DNA from: Halobacteriaceae archaeon Tc-Br11_E2g27 | GTDB taxonomy: Archaea; Halobacteriota; Halobacteria; Halobacteriales; Haloarculaceae | Direction: 5' to 3' | NCBI GenBank assembly: GCA_001564135.1 | Contig: LKNH01000085.1 | Span: 1 to 9,756, forward strand | DNA length: 9,756 bases | In this document: positions 1 to 6,093 of the stretch, piece after piece | Position numbering within the stretch: the first letter of the stretch is position 1 | Layout of the letters: each line of letters starts with the position of its first letter | Made by a program: the position numbers and the translations under genes | Notes under the pieces: generated by a model | Told to the model about the DNA's origin: nothing | What the model saw: only the letters and a program-made list of their open reading frames with translations | Databases searched by the model: none

Positions 1-49
1 GCACGACCAGACCGTACAGGCCGCTGAATTTCTGTTGTTGGTGGAGTGA
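1..49 (+). CDS. Possible 3' end of an upstream gene, cut by the window edge
   Basis: One frame (codons from base 2) is open from the left edge and ends at a TGA at 47-49, giving a tail that reads HDQTVQAAEFLLLVE. It lies 63 nt before hisA on the same strand, so it could be the last codons of the preceding gene. Fifteen residues are too few to recognise a family, and an open frame this short can occur by chance. No function is proposed. Confidence 0.3.
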   Translation, partial: HDQTVQAAEFLLLVE

Positions 50-72
50 GGCTCACCAGCGACCAAGGCACA

Positions 73-107
73 AATCTAAACGTTTTCAGCATCGCCAATC
101 CGAGAGG
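73..107 (+). promoter_or_regulatory. Putative hisA promoter and ribosome-binding region
   Basis: An AT-rich box (aatctaaa, 73-80) lies about 36 nt before the hisA ATG, so a start site 25-27 nt downstream would give a leader of roughly ten bases. Within that leader, GAGAGG at 102-107 sits 5 nt from the ATG and resembles a Shine-Dalgarno element. Unlike several other genes here, hisA therefore looks leadered rather than leaderless. This is judged by eye only. Confidence 0.35.
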
Positions 108-112
108 AAGGT

Positions 113-838
113 ATGTTTCCCGAGTACGAGGTTATCCCGGCGGTTGATATGCAGGACGGACAGGTCGTCCAGCTTGTTGGCGGCGAGCGCGGCACCGAAA
201 CAACATACGGCGACCCAGTCGAAGCCGCGACGGAGTGGGTCGAAGCAGGGGCAACCACCCTCCATCTCGTGGATTTAGACGGTGCATTTGAGGGCGAGCG
301 ACAGAACGCGGCAGCTATCGACGCCATTCTCGACACCTGTGACGTCTCGACACAGCTTGGTGGCGGGATTCGAACCGCTGAGGATGCTATCTCGCTTCTT
401 GACCGCGGGCTTGACAGGGTAATTCTCGGCACTGCAGCAATCGAAAATCCGGATATTGTCGCGGAAATCAGCACGGAGTATCCCGGCTCTGTCATGGTCA
501 GTCTTGACGCCAGCGACGGCGAAGTACTCGTCTCGGGCTGGACCGAAGGAACTGGCCTTGACCCCGTAGCGGCCGCCGCCCGCTACGAGGAACTTGGTGC
601 AGGTGCAATCCTCTTTACCGACGTTGATGTTGAGGGACAACTAGAGGGGATTCGCGCCGAACCGGTGAGAAACCTGACCGATGCCGTCGATATTCCAGTT
701 GTTGCAAGCGGCGGTGTCACCACTGTCTCGGATGTGGTTGCGCTCCGGGATGCCGGTGCCGATGCCGTGGTCGTCGGAACTGCCCTTTATGAAGGGAACT
801 TTACGCTTTCAGAGGCCCAGCAAGCCGTCTCAGAGTGA
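113..838 (+). CDS. hisA: HisA, ProFAR isomerase (histidine biosynthesis)
   Basis: This 241-residue protein is phosphoribosylformimino-5-aminoimidazole carboxamide ribotide isomerase, the cytoplasmic (beta/alpha)8 enzyme that converts ProFAR to PRFAR by an Amadori rearrangement. Length and start are typical: the strand-1 motif VIPAVDMQDGQVVQLVGG begins at residue 7. The two catalytic aspartates of the family are D12 (PAVD) and D132 (VSLDASDG). The phosphate-binding elements are GGGIR at 83-87 and SGG at 199-201, with GTALYEG near 222-228. The segment TDVDVEGQLEG at 169-179 matches the conserved substrate loop. The N- and C-terminal halves show the internal symmetry of the HisA/HisF fold. No other his gene is in the window, as is usual for the scattered his genes of haloarchaea. 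Its TGA directly abuts the stop of the next, convergent gene. Confidence 0.97.
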   Translation: MFPEYEVIPAVDMQDGQVVQLVGGERGTETTYGDPVEAATEWVEAGATTLHLVDLDGAFEGERQNAAAIDAILDTCDVSTQLGGGIRTAEDAISLLDRGLDRVILGTAAIENPDIVAEISTEYPGSVMVSLDASDGEVLVSGWTEGTGLDPVAAAARYEELGAGAILFTDVDVEGQLEGIRAEPVRNLTDAVDIPVVASGGVTTVSDVVALRDAGADAVVVGTALYEGNFTLSEAQQAVSE

Positions 839-1063
839 TTAGCTTTCGTCGAGGAGTTCGTCAATCGTCGCTGAAACGTCCCCCGTTTCATCCAATCCGA
901 GCGGTTCCGCCAATCCGTTGCGGTCGATAGCCTCCTCTAGTTCCCACCGGGACACGCCCGCTGCTGAGGCCGCTTCGTACAGATTCGCATCGCTTAGCAC
1001 AAACAACCCCAATGCTTCTGCGAGTTCCCCATTCACCTCCTCAACTGACCGGTCACTATCCAT
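839..1063 (-). CDS. UPF0175-like small helix-turn-helix protein
   Basis: This is a 74-residue acidic protein starting MDSDRSVEEV. Residues 29-51 (LYEAASAAGVSRWELEEAID then RNG) match the helix-turn-helix signature of UPF0175-type proteins: an alanine-rich first helix, AAGVSRWE across the turn and second helix, then a short tail with LAEPLG. Family members are small and some have been described as antitoxin or regulator-like. No toxin-like partner is visible, and the nearest same-strand gene is tenA, 80 nt upstream. I chose the ATG at 1063 because an AT-rich box lies 26 nt before it, and because the longer in-frame extension to 1183 would run into the end of tenA with sequence unlike the family. 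The stop (839-841) touches the hisA stop. DNA binding is inferred, not shown. Confidence 0.75.
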   Translation of the reverse strand: MDSDRSVEEVNGELAEALGLFVLSDANLYEAASAAGVSRWELEEAIDRNGLAEPLGLDETGDVSATIDELLDES

Positions 1064-1085
1064 GGTTAGTGCTATCAAGGGACTG

Positions 1086-1094
1086 CTATATGTT
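1086..1094 (-). promoter_or_regulatory. TATA-like box for the UPF0175-like gene
   Basis: On the minus strand this reads aacatatag. Its centre (about 1089) is 26 nt from the ATG at 1063, the distance expected between an archaeal TATA box and its start site, so the transcript is predicted to be leaderless. It suggests the small gene can be transcribed independently of tenA. Confidence 0.45.
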
Positions 1095-1143
1095 CGTTTC
1101 CCCGACTGACCATGGCTCAAGGGCTCTCCACACCAGCGATTTG

Positions 1144-1803
1144 TCATATCTCCCACTGCTCTTGTGTATACGCCATCTCCCAAAAGGCGTGCTCGAACCG
1201 TGCACTTGTCAAAAATGCCTCACGCATGGCCTCTCGTTCACCGGGAAACTTCTCACCACACCTATCAACGAGGTCACGCATCATCCCAACAGCCTCGGCA
1301 AACTCTTCGCTCGTATACATTTCAATCCACGGCGTATACCGATGTTCTGTCGTCGCGAGGTTTGCCGCATGGCGACCAATATCAAGATAGCCCTGTCCAC
1401 ACGGATAGAGCGCGGCAACGCTCTCTGCGAAGGTTCCTTCGTAAGCAGTCCGAACGAGAAAGCTCGTATACGCCTCACAGGTTGGCGATTTGGTCGTCCG
1501 TTCGAGCGTCTTTCGGTCGATACCGTATTCGCTGGCAAACTCCCGATGCAGGTCCATCTCCGTGTCGAGCGTACTGTGAGCGATGGCAAACAGTTGCGTC
1601 ATCGTTCGCTCATCGCGCGCTTTCGCCCCCACGATGGCGAATAGTCGAGCATAATCTAGTAGATACCGATAATCTTGTCTGACCCAATGTTTGAACGCTG
1701 TCTCATCAAGTGCCCCGACTGCCAGTTCCGTCACGAACGGGTGATCTTTTTGTGCCTCCCAGAGGGCTGTGCTGTCAGCCAGTAACTGGTCGCTAAATGA
1801 CAT
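1144..1803 (-). CDS. tenA: TenA family aminopyrimidine aminohydrolase (thiaminase II)
   Basis: This 219-residue all-helical protein belongs to the TenA family, which salvages the thiamine pyrimidine by hydrolysing amino-HMP to HMP and can cleave thiamine. All residues I associate with the Bacillus subtilis TenA active site are present at nearly the same numbers: D44 (RQDYRYL), Y47, Y112, C135 (YPCGQGY), Y139, Y163 (IEMY) and E204 (ARFEHAFWEMAY, E205 in B. subtilis). The catalytic cysteine places it in the TenA_C group rather than the cysteine-less TenA_E group. The ATG at 1803 gives a normal N-terminus (FSDQLLADSTALWEAQKDHPF) and has an AT-rich box about 29 nt upstream. No other thiamine gene is nearby. 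It diverges from cofE, and the small HTH gene follows it 80 nt downstream on the same strand. Confidence 0.95.
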   Translation of the reverse strand: MSFSDQLLADSTALWEAQKDHPFVTELAVGALDETAFKHWVRQDYRYLLDYARLFAIVGAKARDERTMTQLFAIAHSTLDTEMDLHREFASEYGIDRKTLERTTKSPTCEAYTSFLVRTAYEGTFAESVAALYPCGQGYLDIGRHAANLATTEHRYTPWIEMYTSEEFAEAVGMMRDLVDRCGEKFPGEREAMREAFLTSARFEHAFWEMAYTQEQWEI

Positions 1804-1827
1804 AAGTTACGCTTCGAGCTTCTTGCT

Positions 1828-1837
1828 GATATAACTT
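1828..1837 (-). promoter_or_regulatory. TATA-like box for tenA
   Basis: The minus strand reads aagttatatc here, centred near 1832, about 29 nt from the tenA ATG. The predicted start site is at or within a few bases of the ATG, so the mRNA would be leaderless or nearly so. Confidence 0.5.
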
Positions 1838-1857
1838 AGTAATACAACAAAGTAATA
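1838..1857. repeat. Short direct repeat in the tenA/cofE divergent promoter region
   Basis: The heptamer agtaata occurs at 1838-1844 and again at 1851-1857, a 13-nt period, inside the 102-nt divergent region between tenA and cofE. It lies directly upstream of the tenA TATA-like box (over the TFB-recognition position) and 49-68 nt before the cofE ATG. It could be an operator, or just AT-rich promoter DNA. Confidence 0.3.
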
Positions 1858-1874
1858 GCTTGTCAGTTCCGGTC

Positions 1875-1881
1875 GGCTTTT
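1875..1881 (+). promoter_or_regulatory. TATA-like box for cofE-mer
   Basis: The sequence ggctttt (T run 1878-1881) lies about 27 nt before the cofE ATG at 1906, consistent with a leaderless transcript covering cofE and mer. The same ggctttt string stands at almost the same distance before rbcL. Confidence 0.4.
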
Positions 1882-1905
1882 GCCCACGCACTCCTCAGGA
1901 CGGGT

Positions 1906-2667
1906 ATGGAGGTATTCACGGTCGACGGGCTCCCGGAGATACAGCCCGGCGACGATATTGCGGCGCTCATCGCCGAGCAGGTTTCGCTGCGGGAGGACGA
2001 CGTGGTGTGTATCGCCAGCACCATCGTTTCGAAAGCGGAAGGGCGACAGGCAGACCTTGCGGAGTTTCCAGCAAGCGACCGCGCTAAGCGGATTGCCGAA
2101 CGAATTGGTGAAGCCGCCGGCGAACGGAAAGACCCACGGTTTGCACAGGCCGTCCTTGAAGAGAGTGAGGAACTGTTGCTTGAGTTTCCCATACTGCTTG
2201 CTGTCACTCGATTTGGGCACATTACCGTGAATGCAGGTATCGACCGTTCGAACATCCCTGGCGCGGACCTGTTGCTCCTGCCGGAAGACCCGAACAACAG
2301 CGCCGAACGGCTCCACGAGGAGCTCGATAGCCGGGTTGTCGTTACTGACACCTCCGGCCGTCCGTTTCGATACGGCCAACGCGGGGTTGCGCTGGGCTGG
2401 GCAGGACTCCCAGCCGCTCGTGACTGGCGCGGGGAGTACGACCGAAACGGTAAGGAGCTCACCGCAACCGTACAGGCCGTCGTTGACGAACTTGCTGCCG
2501 CGGCAAACCTCGTCACCGGGGAAGGCGCTGGCGGCACACCTGTTGCGGTCGTCCGCGACTGGAACTTTGGCGACCACGAGGGCAGCGACGAACTCTTTCG
2601 TACCGAAACAGATGATTTGATTCGACCGGCGCTTCGCGCCTGGACCGATTCTCACCAAGACAGATGA
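1906..2667 (+). CDS. cofE: CofE, coenzyme F420-0:L-glutamate ligase
   Basis: This 253-residue cytoplasmic enzyme is the GTP- and metal-dependent ligase that adds glutamates to F420-0, the last stage of coenzyme F420 biosynthesis. Family motifs are clear: IVSKAEGR at 40-47, ITVNAGIDRSN at 106-116, LLLPEDPNNSAERL at 123-136, VVVTDTSGRPFRYGQ at 144-158 followed by VALG, and the DWRGEYDRNGKELTAT stretch at 173-188, which leads into a helix with VVDELAAAANLVTGE. D113 and D148 lie in the motifs that carry metal ligands in characterised homologues. Length is normal for the archaeal single-domain form, without the C-terminal nitroreductase-like domain of mycobacterial FbiB. The ATG at 1906 matches the family N-terminus (EVFTVDGLPEIQPGDD). 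It overlaps mer by 4 nt (ATGA), so the two are probably cotranscribed and translationally coupled. Confidence 0.95.
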   Translation: MEVFTVDGLPEIQPGDDIAALIAEQVSLREDDVVCIASTIVSKAEGRQADLAEFPASDRAKRIAERIGEAAGERKDPRFAQAVLEESEELLLEFPILLAVTRFGHITVNAGIDRSNIPGADLLLLPEDPNNSAERLHEELDSRVVVTDTSGRPFRYGQRGVALGWAGLPAARDWRGEYDRNGKELTATVQAVVDELAAAANLVTGEGAGGTPVAVVRDWNFGDHEGSDELFRTETDDLIRPALRAWTDSHQDR

Positions 2668-3668
2668 CAACACGCTCACTAGACCGACGATTCGGCATCG
2701 AACTCACACCAGAACAGCCAGTCGAGACGCTTGCCTCCCTCGCAGAAACGGCTGAGGAGGCTGGCTTCGATATGGTCTTCGCTAGCCACCATTACAACAA
2801 CCGCGACGAATTTCTGGCGCTCGCGGCGATGGCAGCCGCAACCGAGCGGATTCAACTCGGCCCTGGCGTGACAAACCCCTACGAAACCAACCCTGTCACC
2901 CTCGCATCGCGGATGGCAACCTTCGACGAGTTGGCGGATAACCGAGGTATCTTCGGGGTTGGCCCCGGTGACTCTTCGACGTTATCTAACCTCGGTATCG
3001 ACCAGGAACGGCCCCTCCGCCGGGTGCTCGAAACGATGCAGGTCGCACGCGACCTCTGGGCCGGCGAGCGCGTCACACACGACGGGACGTTCGAGGCTGT
3101 TGATGCTGGCCTTAACTACGACGCCCGAGATATCCCTGTCTACGTCGGCGGGCAGGGACCGCATATGACGCGAATGGCCGCGAAATACGCCGATGGCGTG
3201 CTCTATAACGGCTCCCATCCGCGGGATATCAAGTGGGCTGCAGAACGAGTTAAGGAAGGGCTTGCTGACCGCCCTGACCACCGCGGGGAGTTCGAGTTTG
3301 CCGCGTATGCGAGCGTCAGCGTTGCGGTTGATGCCGACGAAGCGCGTGCCGCTGCCCGGCCACCAGTAGCGTTCATTGCGGCCGGCGCGCCACCACCGGT
3401 GCTTGACCGACACGACCTTTCGACGGAGGTATCTGGAGAGATTGGCAACGCTATCAGTGCTGGCGAGTTTACTGAGGCGTTTGACCTCGTGACCGAGCCG
3501 ATGCTCGATGCGTTTGCGATTGCCGGGACGCCAGAAACGGTCGAAAAACGGGTTGAAAAGCTGCTGGAGTATGCAGATAGCGTCGTCTTTGGCTCGCCGC
3601 TCGGCCCGGATATCGAAGAAGCGATCTCGCTTATGGGTGCTCGACTGCCGACGATTCGGGACGAATAA
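2664..3668 (+). CDS. mer: Mer-like F420-dependent 5,10-methylene-tetrahydrofolate/pterin reductase
   Basis: This 334-residue protein is a bacterial-luciferase-like (LLM) TIM-barrel flavin/F420 oxidoreductase of the Mer type, which in methanogens reduces methylene-tetrahydromethanopterin to the methyl form with F420H2. Mer features include RFGIELTPEQPVETL near the N-terminus, GPGVTNPYETNPVTLASR at 66-83 (the region of the family's cis-peptide bond), GVGPGDSSTLSNLGI at 98-112, and VYVGGQGPHMTRMAAKYADG at 159-178. A C-terminal FAIAGTPETVEKRVEKLL helix is typical of LLM enzymes. Haloarchaea are not methanogens and use folates, so the inferred substrate is methylene-tetrahydrofolate, supplying methyl groups for example to methionine; this is family inference. 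The start overlaps the cofE stop by ATGA, pairing a cofactor-maturation gene with a user of that cofactor. Its 3' end is overlapped by 38 nt by a convergent small gene. Confidence 0.92.
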   Translation: MTTRSLDRRFGIELTPEQPVETLASLAETAEEAGFDMVFASHHYNNRDEFLALAAMAAATERIQLGPGVTNPYETNPVTLASRMATFDELADNRGIFGVGPGDSSTLSNLGIDQERPLRRVLETMQVARDLWAGERVTHDGTFEAVDAGLNYDARDIPVYVGGQGPHMTRMAAKYADGVLYNGSHPRDIKWAAERVKEGLADRPDHRGEFEFAAYASVSVAVDADEARAAARPPVAFIAAGAPPPVLDRHDLSTEVSGEIGNAISAGEFTEAFDLVTEPMLDAFAIAGTPETVEKRVEKLLEYADSVVFGSPLGPDIEEAISLMGARLPTIRDE

Positions 3669-3837
3669 GGTCGACGACTGCTCCGAGAACGAGAATACCG
3701 AAAAAGACCAGCGGTGCGCCGACGAGGACGCCACCTACGGCAACAAGCAGTGCGGAGACCGGGTCGTGTGTGGCGACATCGATAAACTGCTCGGGTGCGG
3801 CCAGAATGCTGTCAATCAGTTCGGCAAGCAGGCTCAT
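3631..3837 (-). CDS. Small single-helix membrane protein, unknown function
   Basis: This 68-residue protein has an amphipathic N-terminus (MSLLAELIDSILAAPEQFID), a central DPVSALL motif, one long hydrophobic stretch at about residues 28-56 rich in Gly/Val/Leu, and a short polar tail after VVDLIRP. One membrane span is predicted; there is no signal-peptide cleavage site and no cysteine. Its last 38 nt overlap the 3' end of mer on the opposite strand. A weak AT-containing box (about 3862-3870) lies near -28 of the ATG. It resembles small haloarchaeal membrane proteins with a DPLSA-GxLVG-type core known to me only as hypothetical. No function is proposed. The coherent membrane segment and the way it fills an otherwise empty gap support a real gene. 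Confidence 0.65.
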   Translation of the reverse strand: MSLLAELIDSILAAPEQFIDVATHDPVSALLVAVGGVLVGAPLVFFGILVLGAVVDLIRPESSAVEHP

Positions 3838-3940
3838 ACCCGAACGTTTCGGCCGCCGGTACTTGATTGCTTCTGTCTTCCTGTGTCGTCCTGTTCACGG
3901 GGCGTGAGCCAGTCCATCGCCACGGACCGGACCATCACCA

Positions 3941-3947
3941 CTATTAT
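3941..3947 (+). promoter_or_regulatory. TATA-like box deciding the start of the acidic zinc-ribbon gene
   Basis: The sequence ctattat lies with its centre about 26 nt before the ATG at 3970. It overlaps the alternative in-frame ATG at 3946. This favours a leaderless transcript starting at 3970 and argues against the earlier ATG. Confidence 0.45.
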
Positions 3948-3969
3948 GTCGGCGGTCCCACTCTCGGAC

Positions 3970-4248
3970 ATGAAAGAGACCTCCCTCGATGACTTTGCCT
4001 CCGGGAGCGATGAGGCCGGTACTGAATCGGAGGGGGAGACGAGCGCGGTCGACACAGAGGCTGTTGAGCAGACCGCCGACTCTGAACCGGCTGAGCAGGC
4101 AACTACCCCTGAACAGGTTGCAGCCGCGACGAGCAGTTCACAGTGGAGTCCAGACGGAATAGCGTGTAACTCCTGTGGCGAGGTTGTCGAGCGGCTGTGG
4201 GTGGATGAAGGGAACCGTGTCTGTGCTGCGTGTAAAGACTGGAGCTAA
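3970..4248 (+). CDS. Acidic small zinc-ribbon protein (haloarchaeal DUF7573-like)
   Basis: This 92-residue protein has three parts. First is a short N-terminal motif, KETSLDDF, at 2-9. Next is a low-complexity linker rich in E, D, T, S and A (about 10-57). Last is a C-terminal zinc ribbon with CNSCG at 66-70 and CAACK at 85-89, that is CxxC, 15 residues, CxxC, preceded by SQWSPDG and containing ERLWVDEG. I recall haloarchaeal proteins with the same SLDDF start and the same ERxWxDxGxxVCxxCKxW ending, annotated DUF7573; that match is from memory. The role is unknown; the ribbon could bind nucleic acid or protein. An in-frame ATG at 3946 would add MSAVPLSD, but promoter spacing and the SLDDF motif favour 3970. 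It ends 58 nt before rbcL on the same strand. Confidence 0.8.
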   Translation: MKETSLDDFASGSDEAGTESEGETSAVDTEAVEQTADSEPAEQATTPEQVAAATSSSQWSPDGIACNSCGEVVERLWVDEGNRVCAACKDWS

Positions 4249-4274
4249 TATCCCGCCTCTCTCAAAACGGCCGG

Positions 4275-4282
4275 GGCTTTTT
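4275..4282 (+). promoter_or_regulatory. TATA-like box for rbcL
   Basis: The sequence ggcttttt lies about 27 nt before the ATG at 4307, consistent with leaderless transcription. This spacing and the RuBisCO N-terminus favour 4307 over the in-frame ATG at 4286, which would sit almost on the box. Because rbcL seems to have its own promoter, it need not be cotranscribed with the zinc-ribbon gene. Confidence 0.4.
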
Positions 4283-4306
4283 GTGATGGCCGCCGTAGAA
4301 CAGGGT

Positions 4307-5557
4307 ATGGGTATCACGTACGAAGATTTCCTTAATCTGTCATACGAACCGACGGAAACAGACCTCGTCTGTGAGTTTTATATCGAACCGGCCTCCGGCA
4401 TCGACTGGGAGGCGGCTGCCAGCCGTGTCGCAAGCGAGAGTTCGAACGGGACGTGGACTGAACTGCAAGTTGAAGGGAACATCCGCGACCTCTCAGCAAC
4501 TGCCTGTGCCATCGATAAAGAAAGCGGCCACATTACAGTGGCCTATCCCGACACCCTTTTCGAACCGGGAAGTATGCCACAGGTTCTCTCCTGTATCGCC
4601 GGCAACATCATGGGGATGAAAGCGGTCGAGCGGATTCGCTTGCTCGACTGTGAGTGGCCGGCACAACTCGTTCAGAGCTTCCCTGGTCCACAATACGGCA
4701 GCGCAGTCAAAGCCGAACTGCTCGATGCGGCGGACCGCCCTGCGACTGCTACCGTTCCAAAGCCGAAAGTCGGCCTCACAACTGACCAGCACGTTCAGGT
4801 CGGCTACGAGGCCTGGACGGGCGGGGTCGACCTGTTGAAAGACGACGAGAACCTGACCGACCAGTCGTTCAACCCATTCGAGGACCGACTCAGCGAGAGC
4901 CTGGCTGCCCGTGACCGCGCGGAGGAGGAAACTGGCGAGAAAAAGAGCTATCTGCTGAACGTAACAGGGACGGGAACCGACATGCTCGAACGTGTCGACA
5001 TGGCGGCCGAGCACGGCTGTGAGTTTGTCATGGTCGATGTCGTTACCACTGGCTGGGCCGCTGTCCAGCAGGTTCGCGAACGCTGCGAACGGACCGGCCA
5101 AGCGATTCACGCCCACCGTGCGATGCACGCGGCCTTTGACCGGATTCCGACACATGGCGTCTCGATGCGTGTGATTGCACAGATTTCCCGGCTCTGTGGC
5201 GTCGACCACATCCACACGGGAACGGCTGGGCTCGGGAAACTGGAAAACGAGGATACGCTCGGGATTAACGATTGGCTGGCGAGTGACCTCCACGGCATGA
5301 CCGACGTGTTGCCGGTCGCCTCCGGTGGGTTACACCCCGGCCTCGTCGCACCGCTGTTTGATGCGCTCGGGACGAACCTGATGGTCCAAGCGGGTGGGGG
5401 TATTCACGGCCATCCGGACGGGACACACGAAGGGGCGAAAGCGTTCCGCAAGGCGACCGAGGCGGTCGCTGCTGGTGACTCAATCGAGACGGCTGCTGCC
5501 GAGGAGCCTGCGCTCGAACGAGCTATCGACAAATGGGGCACGGAAACCCCGCGATAA
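4307..5557 (+). CDS. rbcL: Form III ribulose-1,5-bisphosphate carboxylase (archaeal RuBisCO)
   Basis: This 416-residue large subunit fixes CO2 onto ribulose-1,5-bisphosphate to give two 3-phosphoglycerates. In archaea the substrate comes from nucleoside monophosphates (AMP/pentose-bisphosphate pathway), so the role is nucleotide salvage rather than a Calvin cycle. Active-site residues are complete, with spinach numbers in parentheses: E44 (E60) and T49/W50 in ESSNGTW, N100 (N123), K152 (K175) in PKPKVGL, carbamylated K178 (K201) with D180 and E181 in LLKDDE, H270/R271 (H294/R295) in HAHRAMHA, H303 (H327), loop-6 K311 (K334) in GLGKLE, S339 (S379) in VASGG, and G363/G364. The form III type is inferred from length and from MGITYEDF and GTAGLGKLENED rather than the plant-type loop 6. 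There is no small-subunit gene, as expected. The frame is open further upstream to 4175, inside the previous gene, but that part is not RuBisCO. Confidence 0.95.
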   Translation: MGITYEDFLNLSYEPTETDLVCEFYIEPASGIDWEAAASRVASESSNGTWTELQVEGNIRDLSATACAIDKESGHITVAYPDTLFEPGSMPQVLSCIAGNIMGMKAVERIRLLDCEWPAQLVQSFPGPQYGSAVKAELLDAADRPATATVPKPKVGLTTDQHVQVGYEAWTGGVDLLKDDENLTDQSFNPFEDRLSESLAARDRAEEETGEKKSYLLNVTGTGTDMLERVDMAAEHGCEFVMVDVVTTGWAAVQQVRERCERTGQAIHAHRAMHAAFDRIPTHGVSMRVIAQISRLCGVDHIHTGTAGLGKLENEDTLGINDWLASDLHGMTDVLPVASGGLHPGLVAPLFDALGTNLMVQAGGGIHGHPDGTHEGAKAFRKATEAVAAGDSIETAAAEEPALERAIDKWGTETPR

Positions 5558-5571
5558 TCAAACCCAATCGT

Positions 5572-5988
5572 TCAGACGAGCCAGAAGAGGGCGCTACCGA
5601 CTGCGACGGCAACGATGTAGAAACCAACCACGGCGCGTTTGTCGAGCCGTTGTCCGACTTGTTTGGCGAACAGTCGTCGTACTGGTGGTAAAATGACAAT
5701 TCCGGCGAGCAACAGAAACACGCTGGCGAGCGATGGGACCATAGCAAGCGCGCCGACCAGGGTGACCCAGCCGACGGCGTAACTGACGCGCCGGTCCAGC
5801 GATGCGGATTGTGGTTGCTCTCCCTCTTCGAAAAGCTCTGCCAGTTCGGCCTCGGGAAGTTGCTTTGCCTGTCGCTTTGTGAATGATTCGAGGGCTTCGG
5901 CTGCCTTTTCGTTCTGTGGCGCACCACAGTGTGAACAGAAGTTCGAGCCCTCGGGAATCGAGCGGTCACATTCGCGACACTCGGCCAT
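5572..5988 (-). CDS. Zinc-ribbon membrane protein, unknown function
   Basis: This 138-residue protein begins MAECRECDRSIPEGSNFCSHCG, a zinc ribbon with C4, C7, C18 and C21. A charged helical linker follows (about 26-65, KRQAKQLPEAELAELFEEGE). Next is a hydrophobic region likely to form two membrane segments (about 68-85 and 87-103), then a basic loop (RRLFAKQVGQRLDKR), then a final segment at about 119-137. Such zinc-ribbon plus membrane-hairpin proteins are common in haloarchaea and uncharacterised. An in-frame ATG at 6033 would add 15 polar residues. I prefer 5988 because MAEC places the ribbon at the terminus as in relatives, though an AT-rich box near 6062-6069 would also suit the longer form. 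It converges on rbcL with a 14-nt gap and diverges from the surface-protein gene. Confidence 0.75.
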   Translation of the reverse strand: MAECRECDRSIPEGSNFCSHCGAPQNEKAAEALESFTKRQAKQLPEAELAELFEEGEQPQSASLDRRVSYAVGWVTLVGALAMVPSLASVFLLLAGIVILPPVRRLFAKQVGQRLDKRAVVGFYIVAVAVGSALFWLV

Positions 5989-6093
5989 TGCTCTGGTCTC
6001 CGACCGGTTGCTACCTGAATCTTTTGTCCGCATTTATCAGCACTGAGAATGAGCCAACGCCGTTATTACCTGTTACAGACTACTCACGGCTAG

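Noticed and set aside
1012..1682. Several plus-strand open frames over tenA
   Set aside because: They lie opposite tenA, which has a complete set of catalytic residues, and their translations are basic and cysteine-rich with no coherent features.
839..1803. Toxin-antitoxin module made of the HTH gene and a neighbour
   Set aside because: The only same-strand neighbour is tenA, a complete metabolic enzyme. No toxin-like small gene adjoins the HTH gene.
1807..2679. A 290-codon open frame on the minus strand opposite cofE
   Set aside because: It lies almost wholly antisense to cofE, whose motifs are unmistakable. The minus-strand translation is rich in R, C and S without family motifs, as expected for a shadow frame in GC-rich haloarchaeal DNA.
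3508..3969. Upstream in-frame extension of the acidic zinc-ribbon gene into mer
   Set aside because: The frame is open back into mer, but the added sequence is unlike a haloarchaeal protein. A TATA-like box and the SLDDF motif mark the start at 3970.
4175..4306. Upstream in-frame extension of rbcL
   Set aside because: The extra codons lie inside the zinc-ribbon gene and in the promoter region. RuBisCO homologues begin at MGITYEDF, and the TATA-like box fits a start at 4307.
4307..5557. Calvin-cycle CO2 fixation locus
   Set aside because: There is no small subunit, phosphoribulokinase or carboxysome gene, and the protein has archaeal form III character, which points to nucleotide salvage.
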